In this document: piece by piece, positions 53,889 to 63,435 of the stretch
Layout of the letters: every line of letters starts with the position of its first letter
How positions within the stretch are numbered: position 1 is the stretch's first letter
DNA from: Gammaproteobacteria bacterium
GTDB taxonomy: Bacteria; Pseudomonadota; Gammaproteobacteria; PIVX01
Direction of reading: 5' to 3'
Length of the DNA: 64,000 nucleotides
Assembly: GCA_003353785.1 (NCBI GenBank)
Contig: PIVX01000002.1
Location: 116,884-180,883 of the forward strand
Position numbers and translations under genes: made by a program
The notes under the pieces: generated by a model
Told to the model about the DNA's origin: nothing
The model's input: the letters and a program-made list of their open reading frames with translations, nothing else
Databases searched by the model: none

Positions 53889-54629
53889 ATGGATGAACAA
53901 AAGGTTGCATTAGTTACTGGGGCATCGAGGGGAATTGGTAAGGCTATTGCCGATCAGTTAGCTCATGATGGGTTCACAGTAATTGGCACTGCAACTACAG
54001 ATGAGGGTGTCATTGGCATTAATGAGAATTTTGCTAAAAATAAATTATCTGGAAAAGGTATTAAATTAAATTTATCGGAGTATGAAAATATTAAAAAATT
54101 TGTTAATAATATACTTGATGAATTTAATTGTGTAGATATTATCGTAAATAATGCAGCCATTACTAAAGATAATTTGTTAGTTAGGATGAAAGATGATGAA
54201 TGGAATGATGTAATAAATATTAATCTAAATGCAGTTTTTACTTTAACTAAAGGATTGATTAGAGCTATGATTAAGAAGCGTTGGGGTAGAATAGTTAATA
54301 TTAGCTCAGTAGTAGCTTTTATGGGAAATCCTGGGCAAGCTAATTATTGTGCAGCAAAGGCGGGTATATTAGGATTTTCTAAATCTTTAGCTATTGAGCT
54401 TGCTAACCGTAACATTACTGTCAATACGGTCTCTCCTGGGTTTATAGATACTGATATGACAAGAACATTAAATGAACAACAAAGAGAAGCTATTTTGGCG
54501 ACAATTCCAATGAATAAATTGGGCAATAGTCAAGATATAGCACACTCTGTTTCTTTTTTGTGCTCAAAAGAGGCTAATTATATTACAGGACAAACCATAC
54601 ATGTAAATGGAGGTATGTACACTTCATGA
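53889..54629 (+). CDS. fabG: 3-oxoacyl-ACP reductase FabG
   Basis: 246 residues. I chose the ATG at 53889 over 53883 because AAGGGG (53877-53882) is then six bases upstream rather than zero. The SDR cofactor motif is TGASRGIGKAIAD, the NNAAITKDN motif is intact, and the catalytic Ser-Tyr-Lys set is in NISSVVAF and NYCAAK. It reduces beta-ketoacyl-ACP with NADPH. Confidence 0.96.
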   Translation: MDEQKVALVTGASRGIGKAIADQLAHDGFTVIGTATTDEGVIGINENFAKNKLSGKGIKLNLSEYENIKKFVNNILDEFNCVDIIVNNAAITKDNLLVRMKDDEWNDVININLNAVFTLTKGLIRAMIKKRWGRIVNISSVVAFMGNPGQANYCAAKAGILGFSKSLAIELANRNITVNTVSPGFIDTDMTRTLNEQQREAILATIPMNKLGNSQDIAHSVSFLCSKEANYITGQTIHVNGGMYTS

Positions 54630-54656
54630 CTAATTTTCATAAAAATATGATTATGC

Positions 54657-54686
54657 TTGCGTAGTATCAAGTATATTTAATAAAAT
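54657..54686 (+). promoter_or_regulatory. Candidate promoter of acpP
   Basis: TTGCGT (54657-54662) and TAAAAT (54681-54686) are 18 bases apart in the fabG-acpP gap, 33 bases before the acpP start. A separate acpP promoter would match the high demand for this protein. Confidence 0.45.
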
Positions 54687-54719
54687 ACGTGTTTAATTGT
54701 TAAGAGAAGGTAATTGTTT

Positions 54720-54959
54720 ATGAGTAGTGTTGAAGACAAAGTAAAGAAAATAATTTCTGAGCAGCTAGATGTTGCAGCAGATGGTGTTAAATCTGAATCA
54801 TCTTTTGTTGAAGATCTTGGTGCTGATTCTTTAGATACTGTAGAGTTAGTTATGGCTTTTGAAGAAGAATTTGAAATTGAGATCCCTGATGAAGAGGCTG
54901 AAAAAATTACTACTGTGAAACTTGCGGTAGACTATATTAAAAGTCAATCAGAGAAATAA
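54720..54959 (+). CDS. acpP: Acyl carrier protein
   Basis: 79 residues from the ATG at 54720, with GAGAAGG at 54704-54710. The phosphopantetheine site is S37 in [15 protein letters not shown]. The protein is acidic and helical, as expected. It carries growing acyl chains for the Fab enzymes and is modified by AcpS (35329-35709). Confidence 0.97.
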   Translation: MSSVEDKVKKIISEQLDVAADGVKSESSFVEDLGADSLDTVELVMAFEEEFEIEIPDEEAEKITTVKLAVDYIKSQSEK

Positions 54960-54971
54960 TTTAGGAAAAAT

Positions 54972-56201
54972 GTGAATAAAAGAAGAGTTGTAGTTACAGG
55001 TCAGGGGCTTGTATCCCCTTTGGGGTGTGATACCGAAAAGGTCTGGAAATCAATTAAAAATGGAGAAAGTGGTGTTGATCGCATATCTGTTTATGATACA
55101 ACTGATTTCTCAGTAAAAATTGCTGCGGAATGTAATGATTTTGATCCATCAAGTTTTTTAAGTATTAAAGAGCAAAGGAAAATGGATCTTTTTACTACTT
55201 ATGGTGTTGTTGCCTCACAGATTGCTATGGACGACTCTGGTATTAATCTAGATATTGTTGATCTAGATAGATTTGGAGTAGCTGTTGGCTCAGGTATTGG
55301 TGGTATTAGCACTTTTGCTAAAGGTTGTGAGCAATTATTTGATAAGCCTCGTAAAGTAGCTCCTTATTTTATTCCCGCAATCATAATAAATATGGTCGCT
55401 GGCCAAATATCTATAAGATATGGTTGTCGTGGACCTAATTTTTCAATCGTAACTGCTTGCACGACTGGAGCTCATAATATTGGGCATGCTGCGCGAGCTA
55501 TTCAGATTGGAGAAGCTGATTTTATGTTAGCAGGGGGAGCTGAAATGTCAGTTACTCCTTTGGGTATGGCTGGCTTTGCTAATATGAAAGCTTTATCAAG
55601 AAGAAATGATGATCCTCAAAGAGCAAGTAGGCCTTGGGACATAGATAGAGATGGTTTTGTTCTTGGTTCTGGAGCTGCAATTTTAGTGCTTGAAGAGTAC
55701 GAAGCTGCGAAAAACCGTGGAGCCAATATATTAGCTGAAATTATTGGCATAGGTTCAAGTGCTGATGCTTATCACATTACTGCTCCATGTCCGGATGGTA
55801 ATGGCGCTTACCGTGCAATGGATGCTGCCCTTAGAGATGCTAAAATTAATTCTGATGATATTGATTATATTAATGCTCATGGCACTTCAACACCAGCTGG
55901 AGATGGGGTTGAAATTACTGCTGTTAAAAGATTATTTAATGATAATATCCCGCCTATGAGTTCAACAAAATCTATGATCGGACATTTATTAGGAGCTTCT
56001 GGAGCTATTGAATGTATATTTTCTATACTTTCAATAAGGGATAATGTTGCACCACCTACAATTAATTTAGACAATCCTTCAGAAGGATGTGATATTAATT
56101 TAGTAGCCCACACAGCACAGGAGCATAAGATAAGTTGTGCTATGTCAAATTCATTTGGGTTTGGTGGAACCAATGGTTCTTTAATATTTAGATCTATATA
56201 A
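54972..56201 (+). CDS. fabF: Beta-ketoacyl-ACP synthase II (FabF)
   Basis: 409 residues with a GTG start. It elongates acyl chains. The catalytic Cys is C163 (VTACTTGAHNIG), with the histidines in INAHGTSTPAGD and SMIGHLLGASGA. It follows acpP by 12 bases. No fabB is in the window. Confidence 0.97.
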   Translation: MNKRRVVVTGQGLVSPLGCDTEKVWKSIKNGESGVDRISVYDTTDFSVKIAAECNDFDPSSFLSIKEQRKMDLFTTYGVVASQIAMDDSGINLDIVDLDRFGVAVGSGIGGISTFAKGCEQLFDKPRKVAPYFIPAIIINMVAGQISIRYGCRGPNFSIVTACTTGAHNIGHAARAIQIGEADFMLAGGAEMSVTPLGMAGFANMKALSRRNDDPQRASRPWDIDRDGFVLGSGAAILVLEEYEAAKNRGANILAEIIGIGSSADAYHITAPCPDGNGAYRAMDAALRDAKINSDDIDYINAHGTSTPAGDGVEITAVKRLFNDNIPPMSSTKSMIGHLLGASGAIECIFSILSIRDNVAPPTINLDNPSEGCDINLVAHTAQEHKISCAMSNSFGFGGTNGSLIFRSI

Positions 56202-56205
56202 TTGC

Positions 56206-57234
56206 ATGCTGAAAAAATTAGTACTAGTGATTGTGATTTTATTAACACTTGTGCTTGTTATACTTGGTAACTATTTATTTAAGCCTAGAGCTATTTCAGA
56301 GAACTATATTCTAGAAATACCTGTTGGCTCATCCTTAACGTCAGTTGCCAAGAAACTTAAAAAAGAAGGAATCATTGATAACATAAACTATTTTGTCAAT
56401 TTGCTAGATTATTTAGAGCTTGAGAGTAAAATTAAAGCTGGTACTTATGGAATAGATCCTACAGACGATTTATATACTATTATAAAAAAAATTATACATG
56501 GGAATGTAATTAGCCTCAAAATCATGATATACGAAGGGATCACTGTAAAGGAGATTAAGAAAATTATTGAGCAGAAGAAAAAAATCAAAAAAACTAATTT
56601 TTTAGAGCAAGAACCTTATAAACAAATTGCTGGAATAAAATTAACAAGTATGGAAGGGATTTTTTATCCTGATACTTATTATTATACTAGTAATTATCCA
56701 GATAAGATGATTTATGAAAAGGCCTACAAAAAAATGGAGGAATTATTAATTTCTGAGTGGGAATTAAGGCAAGCTAACTTACCATATACGGATCCATATG
56801 AGGCATTGATAATGGCATCTATAATTGAAAAAGAAACGCATTTAGTGCGGGAGAAGCCTCTAGTTGCTGCAGTATTTGTTAATAGACTTAGAAAATCAAT
56901 GCGTTTGCAAGCAGATCCAACGGTTGTATATGGTCTTGGAAGTAAATATAAAGGTACTTTAACTAAGAGAAATTTATTAAAAGATAATGTATATAATACT
57001 TACAGAAGAAGAGGTCTTCCTCCAACTCCTATTTGTAATCCTGGTAGAACGTCAATACATGCGGCTCTAAATCCAACTAAAATTAATTACTTATATTTTG
57101 TTCTTGATATAAGAGGTAAGCATGTATTTAGTAGCACATTAAATGAACATAATTCTGCAGTTAAACAGTATAGAAAAAATAAAAGAATACATGCAAAGTT
57201 GTTGAATTTTTTACAAAAAATAGCTGAGATATAG
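56206..57234 (+). CDS. mltG: Endolytic murein transglycosylase MltG
   Basis: 342 residues: an N-terminal membrane anchor (residues about 2-24), then a LysM-like region and the YceG catalytic domain. The catalytic Glu lies in LIMASIIEKETHLVREKPL, followed by FVNRLRKSMRLQADPTVVYGLG and the conserved TYRRRGLPPTPICNPG. It cuts nascent glycan strands near the inner membrane and helps end their polymerisation. The fabF-mltG-tmk-holB order is conserved. Confidence 0.95.
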   Translation: MLKKLVLVIVILLTLVLVILGNYLFKPRAISENYILEIPVGSSLTSVAKKLKKEGIIDNINYFVNLLDYLELESKIKAGTYGIDPTDDLYTIIKKIIHGNVISLKIMIYEGITVKEIKKIIEQKKKIKKTNFLEQEPYKQIAGIKLTSMEGIFYPDTYYYTSNYPDKMIYEKAYKKMEELLISEWELRQANLPYTDPYEALIMASIIEKETHLVREKPLVAAVFVNRLRKSMRLQADPTVVYGLGSKYKGTLTKRNLLKDNVYNTYRRRGLPPTPICNPGRTSIHAALNPTKINYLYFVLDIRGKHVFSSTLNEHNSAVKQYRKNKRIHAKLLNFLQKIAEI

Positions 57235-57243
57235 GTATTATTA

Positions 57244-57858
57244 ATGAAAGGTGTTTTTATAACAATTGAAGGTATTGAAGGGGTTGGTAAGAGTACAATT
57301 GCTAAATTTATTCAGGATTTTTTGATTGAGCATAGTAAATCAGTTGTTTTAACAAGAGAGCCAGGAGGGACTATTCTTGCTGAAAAAATCAGGGATCTGC
57401 TTTTACATAATGAAGAGGAAACTTTATATCCTGAAACAGAATTATTACTATTTTTTGCAGCAAGGAAACAGCATTGTATGAATTTAATTATCCCTAAATT
57501 AGCAAAAGGAAATTGGGTTGTATGTGATCGTTTTAAGGATGCTAGCTTTGCCTATCAAGGAGGTGGTAGAAATATACCGGTTAAATGGATTGAAGCGTTA
57601 GTGCAGTTTACTAATTTGCCTAGGCCTGATCTAACAATTTTATTGGATGCTACTCAAAGTAATATTAGTAGAAGACTTGCAAATAGAGCCTATAGAGATC
57701 GAATAGAGAAAGAGAAAGATGACTTTTTTGAGCGTACCAAAAAAGTATATCTTGAGTTAGCAGAAAAAAACCCTGATCAATATTACATTATAGATGCTAA
57801 TTTACCTTTAGAAAAGGTTAAAGAAAAGACTAGAGATATTTTAGTAGAGTATTTATGA
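57244..57858 (+). CDS. tmk: Thymidylate kinase
   Basis: 204 residues. It phosphorylates dTMP to dTDP. The P-loop is IEGIEGVGKST, the DR(F/Y) motif is VCDRFKDASFAYQGGGR, and the lid contains the basic segment around ANRAYRDRIEKE. Its stop overlaps holB by four bases. The NTT carrier elsewhere could supply other nucleotides, but the cell keeps its own dTMP kinase. Confidence 0.96.
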   Translation: MKGVFITIEGIEGVGKSTIAKFIQDFLIEHSKSVVLTREPGGTILAEKIRDLLLHNEEETLYPETELLLFFAARKQHCMNLIIPKLAKGNWVVCDRFKDASFAYQGGGRNIPVKWIEALVQFTNLPRPDLTILLDATQSNISRRLANRAYRDRIEKEKDDFFERTKKVYLELAEKNPDQYYIIDANLPLEKVKEKTRDILVEYL

Positions 57859-58832
57859 CCCATATTTATAGTTGGCAAAATAAACAAAGACAAATGATAT
57901 GGAACTCGATTTCTGCTAATTATATTCCTAGTGCAATTTTACTATCTGGAGAAAGGGGTATTGGTTTAACTGACTTTGCTATATATATAGCAAAAATTGT
58001 TTCTTGTAGTAAAGTAAAAAACAGTTCTCCATGTGATGATTGTAGAGAATGTAATTCATTTAATAGTGGTATTAATCATGATCTACTGCTTTTAGGAGGA
58101 GATGATGAACCAATATCTATATTAGATGTTAGGGAAATGATAAATAAAATTTATTATACACCTACATCTGGTAATTACCGTTTTGTGGTAATAGATTGTA
58201 TTGAGCAATTAAATTCTTCATCAATGAATGCTTTGTTGAAAACTCTAGAAGAACCTTCAAAACATGTAATATTTATTTTAATATCATATCATCGGACTTT
58301 AATGCCAGCTACAATTAAAAGTCGTGTGAAAGAGATATATTTTCCTACTCCTCCTCCAAGTGAAGTAAAGAAGTTTCTTATGGAACGCGGTCTTACAGAA
58401 AATATAGTAAATATATATTCTTATATTGCTAAATATCGTCCATTAGAGGCAATAGAGTTGTATAAAGATAAAAAAATGGAAAAATTTGAACAATTTATAG
58501 AAATGTTTTTAAGTGCGGTAGTAAATAACCGTCAATTATTGAAAAGTAGTGATATTAAGAGTTATGATACGTTAGAGTGGTTAGATTTTTTAGAATTAAT
58601 TTTATCAGATATAGTGAGACTGCATATGCATATTCTAGATAGCGCAAGTCGTAATAAAAAATATTTTGATACCATTAGTAAGTTGAAGAGTATTTTAAAT
58701 ATTGAGAAAATATTGGTTTCTCTTGGCAGAATATCTGAATTATATTTTACTAATAAAATATTAAATATTAAATCTAACAAACAGATAATGATAGATGATA
58801 TAACTATTAGGTTACTTTATAAAACGAATTAA
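57855..58832 (+). CDS. holB: DNA polymerase III delta-prime subunit
   Basis: 325 residues. The clamp-loader subunit has a zinc module (CSKVKNSSPCDDCRECNSF) and an altered P-loop (SGERGIGLTDFA), where the usual Lys is Leu, as expected for the non-ATPase delta-prime. MNALLKTLEEPSKHVIFILIS and the following Arg-finger-like SRVKE are conserved. The C-terminal third is poorly conserved. Confidence 0.93.
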   Translation: MTHIYSWQNKQRQMIWNSISANYIPSAILLSGERGIGLTDFAIYIAKIVSCSKVKNSSPCDDCRECNSFNSGINHDLLLLGGDDEPISILDVREMINKIYYTPTSGNYRFVVIDCIEQLNSSSMNALLKTLEEPSKHVIFILISYHRTLMPATIKSRVKEIYFPTPPPSEVKKFLMERGLTENIVNIYSYIAKYRPLEAIELYKDKKMEKFEQFIEMFLSAVVNNRQLLKSSDIKSYDTLEWLDFLELILSDIVRLHMHILDSASRNKKYFDTISKLKSILNIEKILVSLGRISELYFTNKILNIKSNKQIMIDDITIRLLYKTN

Positions 58833-58851
58833 TCATGTGAGAGAGAATAAA

Positions 58852-59631
58852 ATGTTAATTGATAGCCATTGTCATTTGAACTGTTTAGATGATAAATCTA
58901 GTACGTTAGATGATTATATTCAGCGTTCTTTAGACAATGGAGTTACAAATCTTTTATGTGTTTGTATAGATCTAGATGGTTTCTCTAAGGTAATAGAGAT
59001 TGCTAATATGTATTCTCATATCCATGCTACAATAGGTATTCATCCTAATTCCGCACCTGAACAAGCTGAAAAAATTGATAATGTTTTTGACAAAATTAAT
59101 GATGAAAAAATTATTGCGATTGGTGAAACAGGTTTAGATTATTATAGGACAACTAAAGATCTAGAAAAACAAAGAAAACTTTTTGCTAGGCATATTGAGA
59201 TATCTAAGAGTACGAATAAACCTCTTATTGTTCATTCTAGAGATGCGAAGCAAGATACTGTCGGCATGTTAGCTGAATATGATGCAGGTTCCGTTGGAGG
59301 AATTATACACTGCTTTACTGAAGATATTGATATGGCACGTAAATGCTTAGATTTAGGTTTCTATATTTCTTTTTCTGGTATTATAACTTTTAAGAATGCT
59401 GTACAAATACAAGAAGTTGCTAAATTTGTTCCTCTAGATCGAATATTAATAGAAACAGATTCTCCATATTTAGCACCGATGCCTCACAGAGGGAAGCCTA
59501 ATGAGCCTGCTTATGTAAAATTTGTAGCAGAGAAAATTGCTGAACTTAGAAATGATGAATTTGAAAATATTGCAAAATGTACATCAGAAAATTATTTTAA
59601 ATTATTTAGTAATAATATTAAGGAAATTTAA
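58852..59631 (+). CDS. tatD: TatD-family metal-dependent DNase
   Basis: 259 residues. I chose the ATG at 58852 (MLIDSHCHL) over the GTG at 58837, because GAGAGAG then serves as ribosome site and the family N-terminus is exact. Metal-binding residues lie in IDSHCHL, GETGLDYY, PLIVHSRDA, GIIHCFTE and IETDSPYLAP. It is a 3'-5' exonuclease or deoxyribonuclease. It follows holB directly, as in many bacteria. Confidence 0.95.
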   Translation: MLIDSHCHLNCLDDKSSTLDDYIQRSLDNGVTNLLCVCIDLDGFSKVIEIANMYSHIHATIGIHPNSAPEQAEKIDNVFDKINDEKIIAIGETGLDYYRTTKDLEKQRKLFARHIEISKSTNKPLIVHSRDAKQDTVGMLAEYDAGSVGGIIHCFTEDIDMARKCLDLGFYISFSGIITFKNAVQIQEVAKFVPLDRILIETDSPYLAPMPHRGKPNEPAYVKFVAEKIAELRNDEFENIAKCTSENYFKLFSNNIKEI

Positions 59632-60038
59632 TGTATAAATTTAGAATGGATAAATTATTTAGAGATAAAATCTTAAAAGATATGCAAGAATGTGAAGTTC
59701 ACTTTGATCTAGAAACTTTAGATGGCGATAAGTATATTATGGCTTTAAAAGATAAATTAGTTGAAGAGGCTAATGAGGTATTAGTTGTCGCTGATGATGA
59801 TGAGCTTGTTGAAGAGTTAGCTGATGTTATGGAAGTTATTTATGCTTTGCTTGCCGCTAAAGACATTACTATGGATAAAATACTACAATATGCTAAAAAC
59901 AAGAAAAATAAGAAAGGTGGTTTTGAAGGTAGGAATAAAGTGTATTCAATAAAGCTTAATGAAAAAGATAGCAATCATAAAAAATGGATTAAATATTTTA
60001 TTAACAAACCTGAAAAATATCCTATGGCAAAATTATAA
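59631..60038 (+). CDS. MazG/PRA-PH-like nucleotide pyrophosphohydrolase
   Basis: 135 residues, starting at the last base of the tatD stop. Family features are YKFRMDKLFRDKILKDMQE, KLVEEANEVLVVADDDELVEELADVMEVIYALL (the paired ExxE and ExxD metal sites) and KKNKKGGFEGRNKVYSI. These enzymes cut pyrophosphate from NTPs or phosphoribosyl-ATP. It is not in a his operon, so a housecleaning role is more likely than histidine synthesis. The partner or substrate cannot be read from sequence. The C-terminal 30 residues are an extra tail. Confidence 0.8.
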   Translation: MYKFRMDKLFRDKILKDMQECEVHFDLETLDGDKYIMALKDKLVEEANEVLVVADDDELVEELADVMEVIYALLAAKDITMDKILQYAKNKKNKKGGFEGRNKVYSIKLNEKDSNHKKWIKYFINKPEKYPMAKL

Positions 60039-60040
60039 TT

Positions 60041-60056
60041 GCCGCTATTCAGCGGT
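60041..60056. terminator. Short hairpin after the tatD operon
   Basis: GCCGCT (60041-60046) pairs with AGCGGT (60051-60056) around ATTC, three bases after the stop codon. The stem is GC-rich for this genome, but only a weak TGTTATT follows. It probably ends the long yceD-to-tatD operon. Confidence 0.45.
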
Positions 60057-60205
60057 GTTATTATCCAAGGGAAGTTTTCACTTCAACGTTATTCCACAAA
60101 GCTTACACTTAGGCTTCCTTCAACTATAATGGTATCTTTAGTCGAAGACAATAAAATTTAAATATTATGAGTGTTTATATTTTATTAAAAATCATCAAAA
60201 TATAT

Positions 60206-61285
60206 TTAACTGCTGAATAATTTTAGCTGAGAATAGAATGATTTTGGATCTTTTCTATAAAAATTTAATAGTGAATTAGTAAATTCCTTTGGAATAACAA
60301 ATGCAGATTCAATTTGTTTTTTATGCATATTATAATAATCCTTTGCAAGATTAAAATATTCTATTGCTTTTTCTAGAGATTCCACATTAGTCATTTCCTC
60401 TAGAATGTATGCGCGTTCTTTTGGAATTTGAAAATGCATATAATCAATAGGCATATCCCAGTCTCCACCCCAATCATTAATTCCATGCTTTGCCAATATT
60501 TCAACAACATTTTCAACCATTCCGTGTCTAGATTTTAAGCCATGACGATTTTGTTTACGATTAGCATATCTAATTCCTTGGTATGGGAAATATCTAACTA
60601 TTCCTTGATAAAACTGTATATTGTTATTTTCATCGAGACTGTTAGCAAGGTGAGTTGGCTGTATCTGATCTGCTGCTATAAAATATACTATCGGATTTTG
60701 TATAGGGTTAATATCAACAGCAAATCCATATGCATGTAAGGACTTTAAAGAACTACTGATTTCTGTATATATATATTGCATTTCCTTGTTGTTATTGTGT
60801 GTATAGGATGGTTTAAATAACTTAAGAATATTAGTTATAAGGGATTTGGGTGAGTTTTTAGAAGCATATACTTGATCATATCTGTGATAAATACCAACAT
60901 GCTTAATGTCTCTATCCCAAAAAGAACTGGTAATATTTGCAATATCAGGATCAGTTTGTCCCCTAATGAACAGTTGTTCTATTAGTTCTATGTTATTTAT
61001 TGGAAATTTAATAGTTAATAAATCTTTAAAGATATCTATAAAGGCATTAGCAATTGTTGCATGTATAACAATGTTACCGTCATTAATTTTTCCATCAAAA
61101 TTATAATAACTTACGGTTAGCATTCTTAAGTTATGAATATTTACTGGTGGGGTTTCAGATATCACCTTATGTTTTTTCATTAATTCAATTTGCTCTGTGC
61201 TTAGAGATGAGATTTTAAACTCTGAGAATGCTGTAATGGTGGATAATGTTAATATAATTATTAAATAAAGCTTGTTAAGGCACAT
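60206..61285 (-). CDS. Secreted M15-type peptidase (D-Ala-D-Ala carboxypeptidase-like)
   Basis: 359 residues with a signal peptide (LYLIIILTLSTITAFS). Metal-binding residues of M15 enzymes are visible: LHAYGFAVDINPIQNPIVYF (His and Asp) and NDWGGDWDMPIDYMHFQIP (Asp and His). The N-terminal region (NIVIHATIANAFIDIFKDLL and FPINNIELIEQ) also matches the M15C/VanY fold. It probably trims or recycles peptidoglycan in the periplasm. It is longer than usual, with an extra N-terminal segment and a C-terminal extension of about 70 residues. The gene is alone on the minus strand. Confidence 0.8.
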   Translation of the reverse strand: MCLNKLYLIIILTLSTITAFSEFKISSLSTEQIELMKKHKVISETPPVNIHNLRMLTVSYYNFDGKINDGNIVIHATIANAFIDIFKDLLTIKFPINNIELIEQLFIRGQTDPDIANITSSFWDRDIKHVGIYHRYDQVYASKNSPKSLITNILKLFKPSYTHNNNKEMQYIYTEISSSLKSLHAYGFAVDINPIQNPIVYFIAADQIQPTHLANSLDENNNIQFYQGIVRYFPYQGIRYANRKQNRHGLKSRHGMVENVVEILAKHGINDWGGDWDMPIDYMHFQIPKERAYILEEMTNVESLEKAIEYFNLAKDYYNMHKKQIESAFVIPKEFTNSLLNFYRKDPKSFYSQLKLFSS

Positions 61286-61774
61286 TATAATCCTAATTTA
61301 AATTTAGTTACTCTAAAGTACTATAATACAAATTATTTTGCTAATTATTTAGGATATTCTAGTAATGGTGCTATCCTCGATAACTAGCTTACTATGAGCA
61401 AGAAAAAGAATTGAAACTGTTTATATGTCATCAAATTTACTTAATCTTGTTTGGAGCACGATGGATATTATATCCTTGAATGAGTACAGCGGTATTACTG
61501 AAGATAGAAAATAGTTCAGCGAATCATTTTATGATGTTGATAATAAACTTATATTAAGTATTTTGTTTTTTGCAATATGTATAGTATTAATGAAATGGCC
61601 TCTAATACATTAATGCGTAGTATATAGGGAACAAATATATTATAAGCAAAAATTTTCCAGATAAAATACGATAACTTTGAAAAATCAAGAGGTTATTGGT
61701 TAATTTGTCTACACGCTGTGTGTAATGATGCCGATTGTCTATACTTATATTATGCCATTAATAAAGAGTGATAT
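61286..61774. other. Long intergenic stretch with a possible degraded small gene
   Basis: 489 bases between the M15 gene and the prepilin-like gene. Apart from the interrupted frame at 61425-61613, listed separately, I see only AT-rich sequence. It must contain the promoters of both divergent flanking genes, but none stands out. Confidence 0.45.
61425..61613 (+). pseudogene. Possible small membrane protein gene with one in-frame stop
   Basis: ATG at 61425 opens MSSNLLNLVWSTMDIISLNE and then YSGITEDRK before an amber stop at 61512. The frame continues FSESFYDVDNKLILSILFF with AICIVLMKWPLIH to TAA at 61611. The second part contains one hydrophobic helix. With the single stop it would be 61 residues. 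It may equally be chance. Confidence 0.3.
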
Positions 61775-62176
61775 ATGCTATTTTATTTTCAAAAAAGGGG
61801 TTTCACCTTAATAGAAATTTTAGTGGTATTAGTGATTTTAGCTTTAATTGCTGTTATTGCTGTTCCAAAATTTTCTTCTATCAAGCTTGATTCTAACATC
61901 CAACTATCTGCTCAAAATATAGGAACAATTCAAAGAGTTGCACGTTATTATGCAGCCTTAAACGGTTTGGAAGTCGGTGATCCATTAATTTCTACTAGTT
62001 TTCTGGGTAGCGAAGAAACTCATTTAATGGAAATACCAGTAAGCCCTCTACCAGAAGGTAGTTATAGTTATCTAGATGTAGTTCCTGAGATTGGAACTTG
62101 TTATGCTTCTGAATCAAGTTCAGACCATGGTACCCAAGTAAATATCGTTGCGAGTGAGCACAATTTCTGTAGGTAG
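61775..62176 (+). CDS. Prepilin-like (type IV pilin family) protein
   Basis: 133 residues. A short leader ends in KRG, followed by the class III signal FTLIEILVVLVILALIAVIA, so cleavage after Gly9 and N-methylation of Phe are expected. After the helix the mature domain is small and ends with two cysteines about 25 residues apart (GTCYAS and HNFCR), like the disulfide-bounded D-region of type IV pilins. No other pilus or type II secretion gene is nearby. It could be a minor pilin, a pseudopilin or a competence pilin. Confidence 0.85.
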   Translation: MLFYFQKRGFTLIEILVVLVILALIAVIAVPKFSSIKLDSNIQLSAQNIGTIQRVARYYAALNGLEVGDPLISTSFLGSEETHLMEIPVSPLPEGSYSYLDVVPEIGTCYASESSSDHGTQVNIVASEHNFCR

Positions 62177-62237
62177 TTAGGATCTTCAACCATCTGAAGG
62201 AAGAGAGCTTAGAGCACGATAATAAAAATTTTTCGTA

Positions 62238-63005
62238 TTAATGGTGATGGGCTAATACATGCCCAAGAATACTCATTAGCGCAATTCCAAGAATAAATAA
62301 AATTACTGAGATGTGTTCAGTTTCTTTGTTTATACTAGTTTCGTGCATTGTTGCTATGTATATGAATGTACCAGCAGCTATGGCGTCAGCAGATGACTCT
62401 AACAATGAACCATTATCCATTAAGTATATATTAGAAAATATTCCAGCTAATATTCCAATAGGAGTCATAATTGCGAAAATAAAAAATAATGATAACTGAG
62501 CTTTTTTAGTTAGATTTTTTGTAGTACATAATTTCAGACTTAATGCAATTGCTGCTAACCCTTTATGAGAAACAATAGCTATAAAAAGTATTATACATCC
62601 GGTTATTGTTGGTTCTAGACCAAGTGCATATCCTTCTATTATAGAGTGAACACTAAGAGCAAATATCAAAAAAGTAGGTACTATAATCTTGGTATTGAGC
62701 TTAGTAATATGATGAGGTAAACATTTTTCTAACCACATGAGCACAGCAAAGCTATATGCACATATAGATGAAACTACAAAAATGCTATTTTCGTGTCCGT
62801 GAGAATGGCTGTAATGCTCAATAGCTTCTGGCAATAAATGAGTGAAACCTGCTCCTAAAAAAATTCCTCTTGCAAATGCGTCACATTCAGTAAGGTAAAC
62901 AGTTATTTTCTTGGAAAGCTTTTTCCAGAATACAGGCAGACCAGCAGCAATAGTTACTGATAATATGATTGTTACCAGAAGTAACTTTAGTTTAAAAGAG
63001 ATCAT
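62238..63005 (-). CDS. ZIP-family metal transporter
   Basis: 255 residues, about eight membrane helices. Helix IV carries HSIIEGYALGLEP and helix V HKGLAAIALSL, the family's metal-binding histidines and acidic residue. A His-rich loop (HYSHSHGHEN) follows the FLGAGFTHLLPEAIEH helix. ZIP proteins import zinc, iron or manganese into the cytoplasm; the metal cannot be told by sequence alone. The gene stands alone. Confidence 0.9.
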   Translation of the reverse strand: MISFKLKLLLVTIILSVTIAAGLPVFWKKLSKKITVYLTECDAFARGIFLGAGFTHLLPEAIEHYSHSHGHENSIFVVSSICAYSFAVLMWLEKCLPHHITKLNTKIIVPTFLIFALSVHSIIEGYALGLEPTITGCIILFIAIVSHKGLAAIALSLKLCTTKNLTKKAQLSLFFIFAIMTPIGILAGIFSNIYLMDNGSLLESSADAIAAGTFIYIATMHETSINKETEHISVILFILGIALMSILGHVLAHHH

Positions 63006-63134
63006 GATAAAATATCACACAAAAAGAGTAAAATAAAAACAAACATTATATCATATAAAATTAGCTTGTATATGTATCATATACTCGTACAATTGTATAT
63101 AGTATTTAATAAAAGGATTTTTGGAGGGGTTGTT

Positions 63135-63407
63135 ATGTTGCTTAGAGGTATATTGCTACTTATATTGGGTTTATTGTATGGTTGTGAACAGCCTACCTGG
63201 GATGGTTTTGTATATCCTAATAGAGATAACTTATTTGATTATAGTAATATAGGTGAGTTTAAATCATTAGAAGAATGTCGCAAAGCCAGTAAAGCAGATT
63301 TGAAAAGAATTAATGCTGTGGAAGTAGGGTTGTATCAGTGTGGTAAGGATTGTATTTCTAGCTCTGGGCTTCATACAGTAGCTGCCTGTAAAGAAATAAC
63401 TAGATAG
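63135..63407 (+). CDS. Small lipoprotein, hypothetical
   Basis: 90 residues. The ATG at 63135 has GGAGGGG at 63123-63129, five bases upstream, and begins a lipoprotein signal peptide (LLRGILLLILGLLYGC, lipidated Cys near residue 17). Four further cysteines (ECRKAS, YQCGKDC and AACKE) suggest disulfides. The upstream open frame is not needed. I do not recognise the family. Confidence 0.7.
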   Translation: MLLRGILLLILGLLYGCEQPTWDGFVYPNRDNLFDYSNIGEFKSLEECRKASKADLKRINAVEVGLYQCGKDCISSSGLHTVAACKEITR

Positions 63408-63435
63408 ATTCGTATTTCTCTGGGTTGACAAATAA

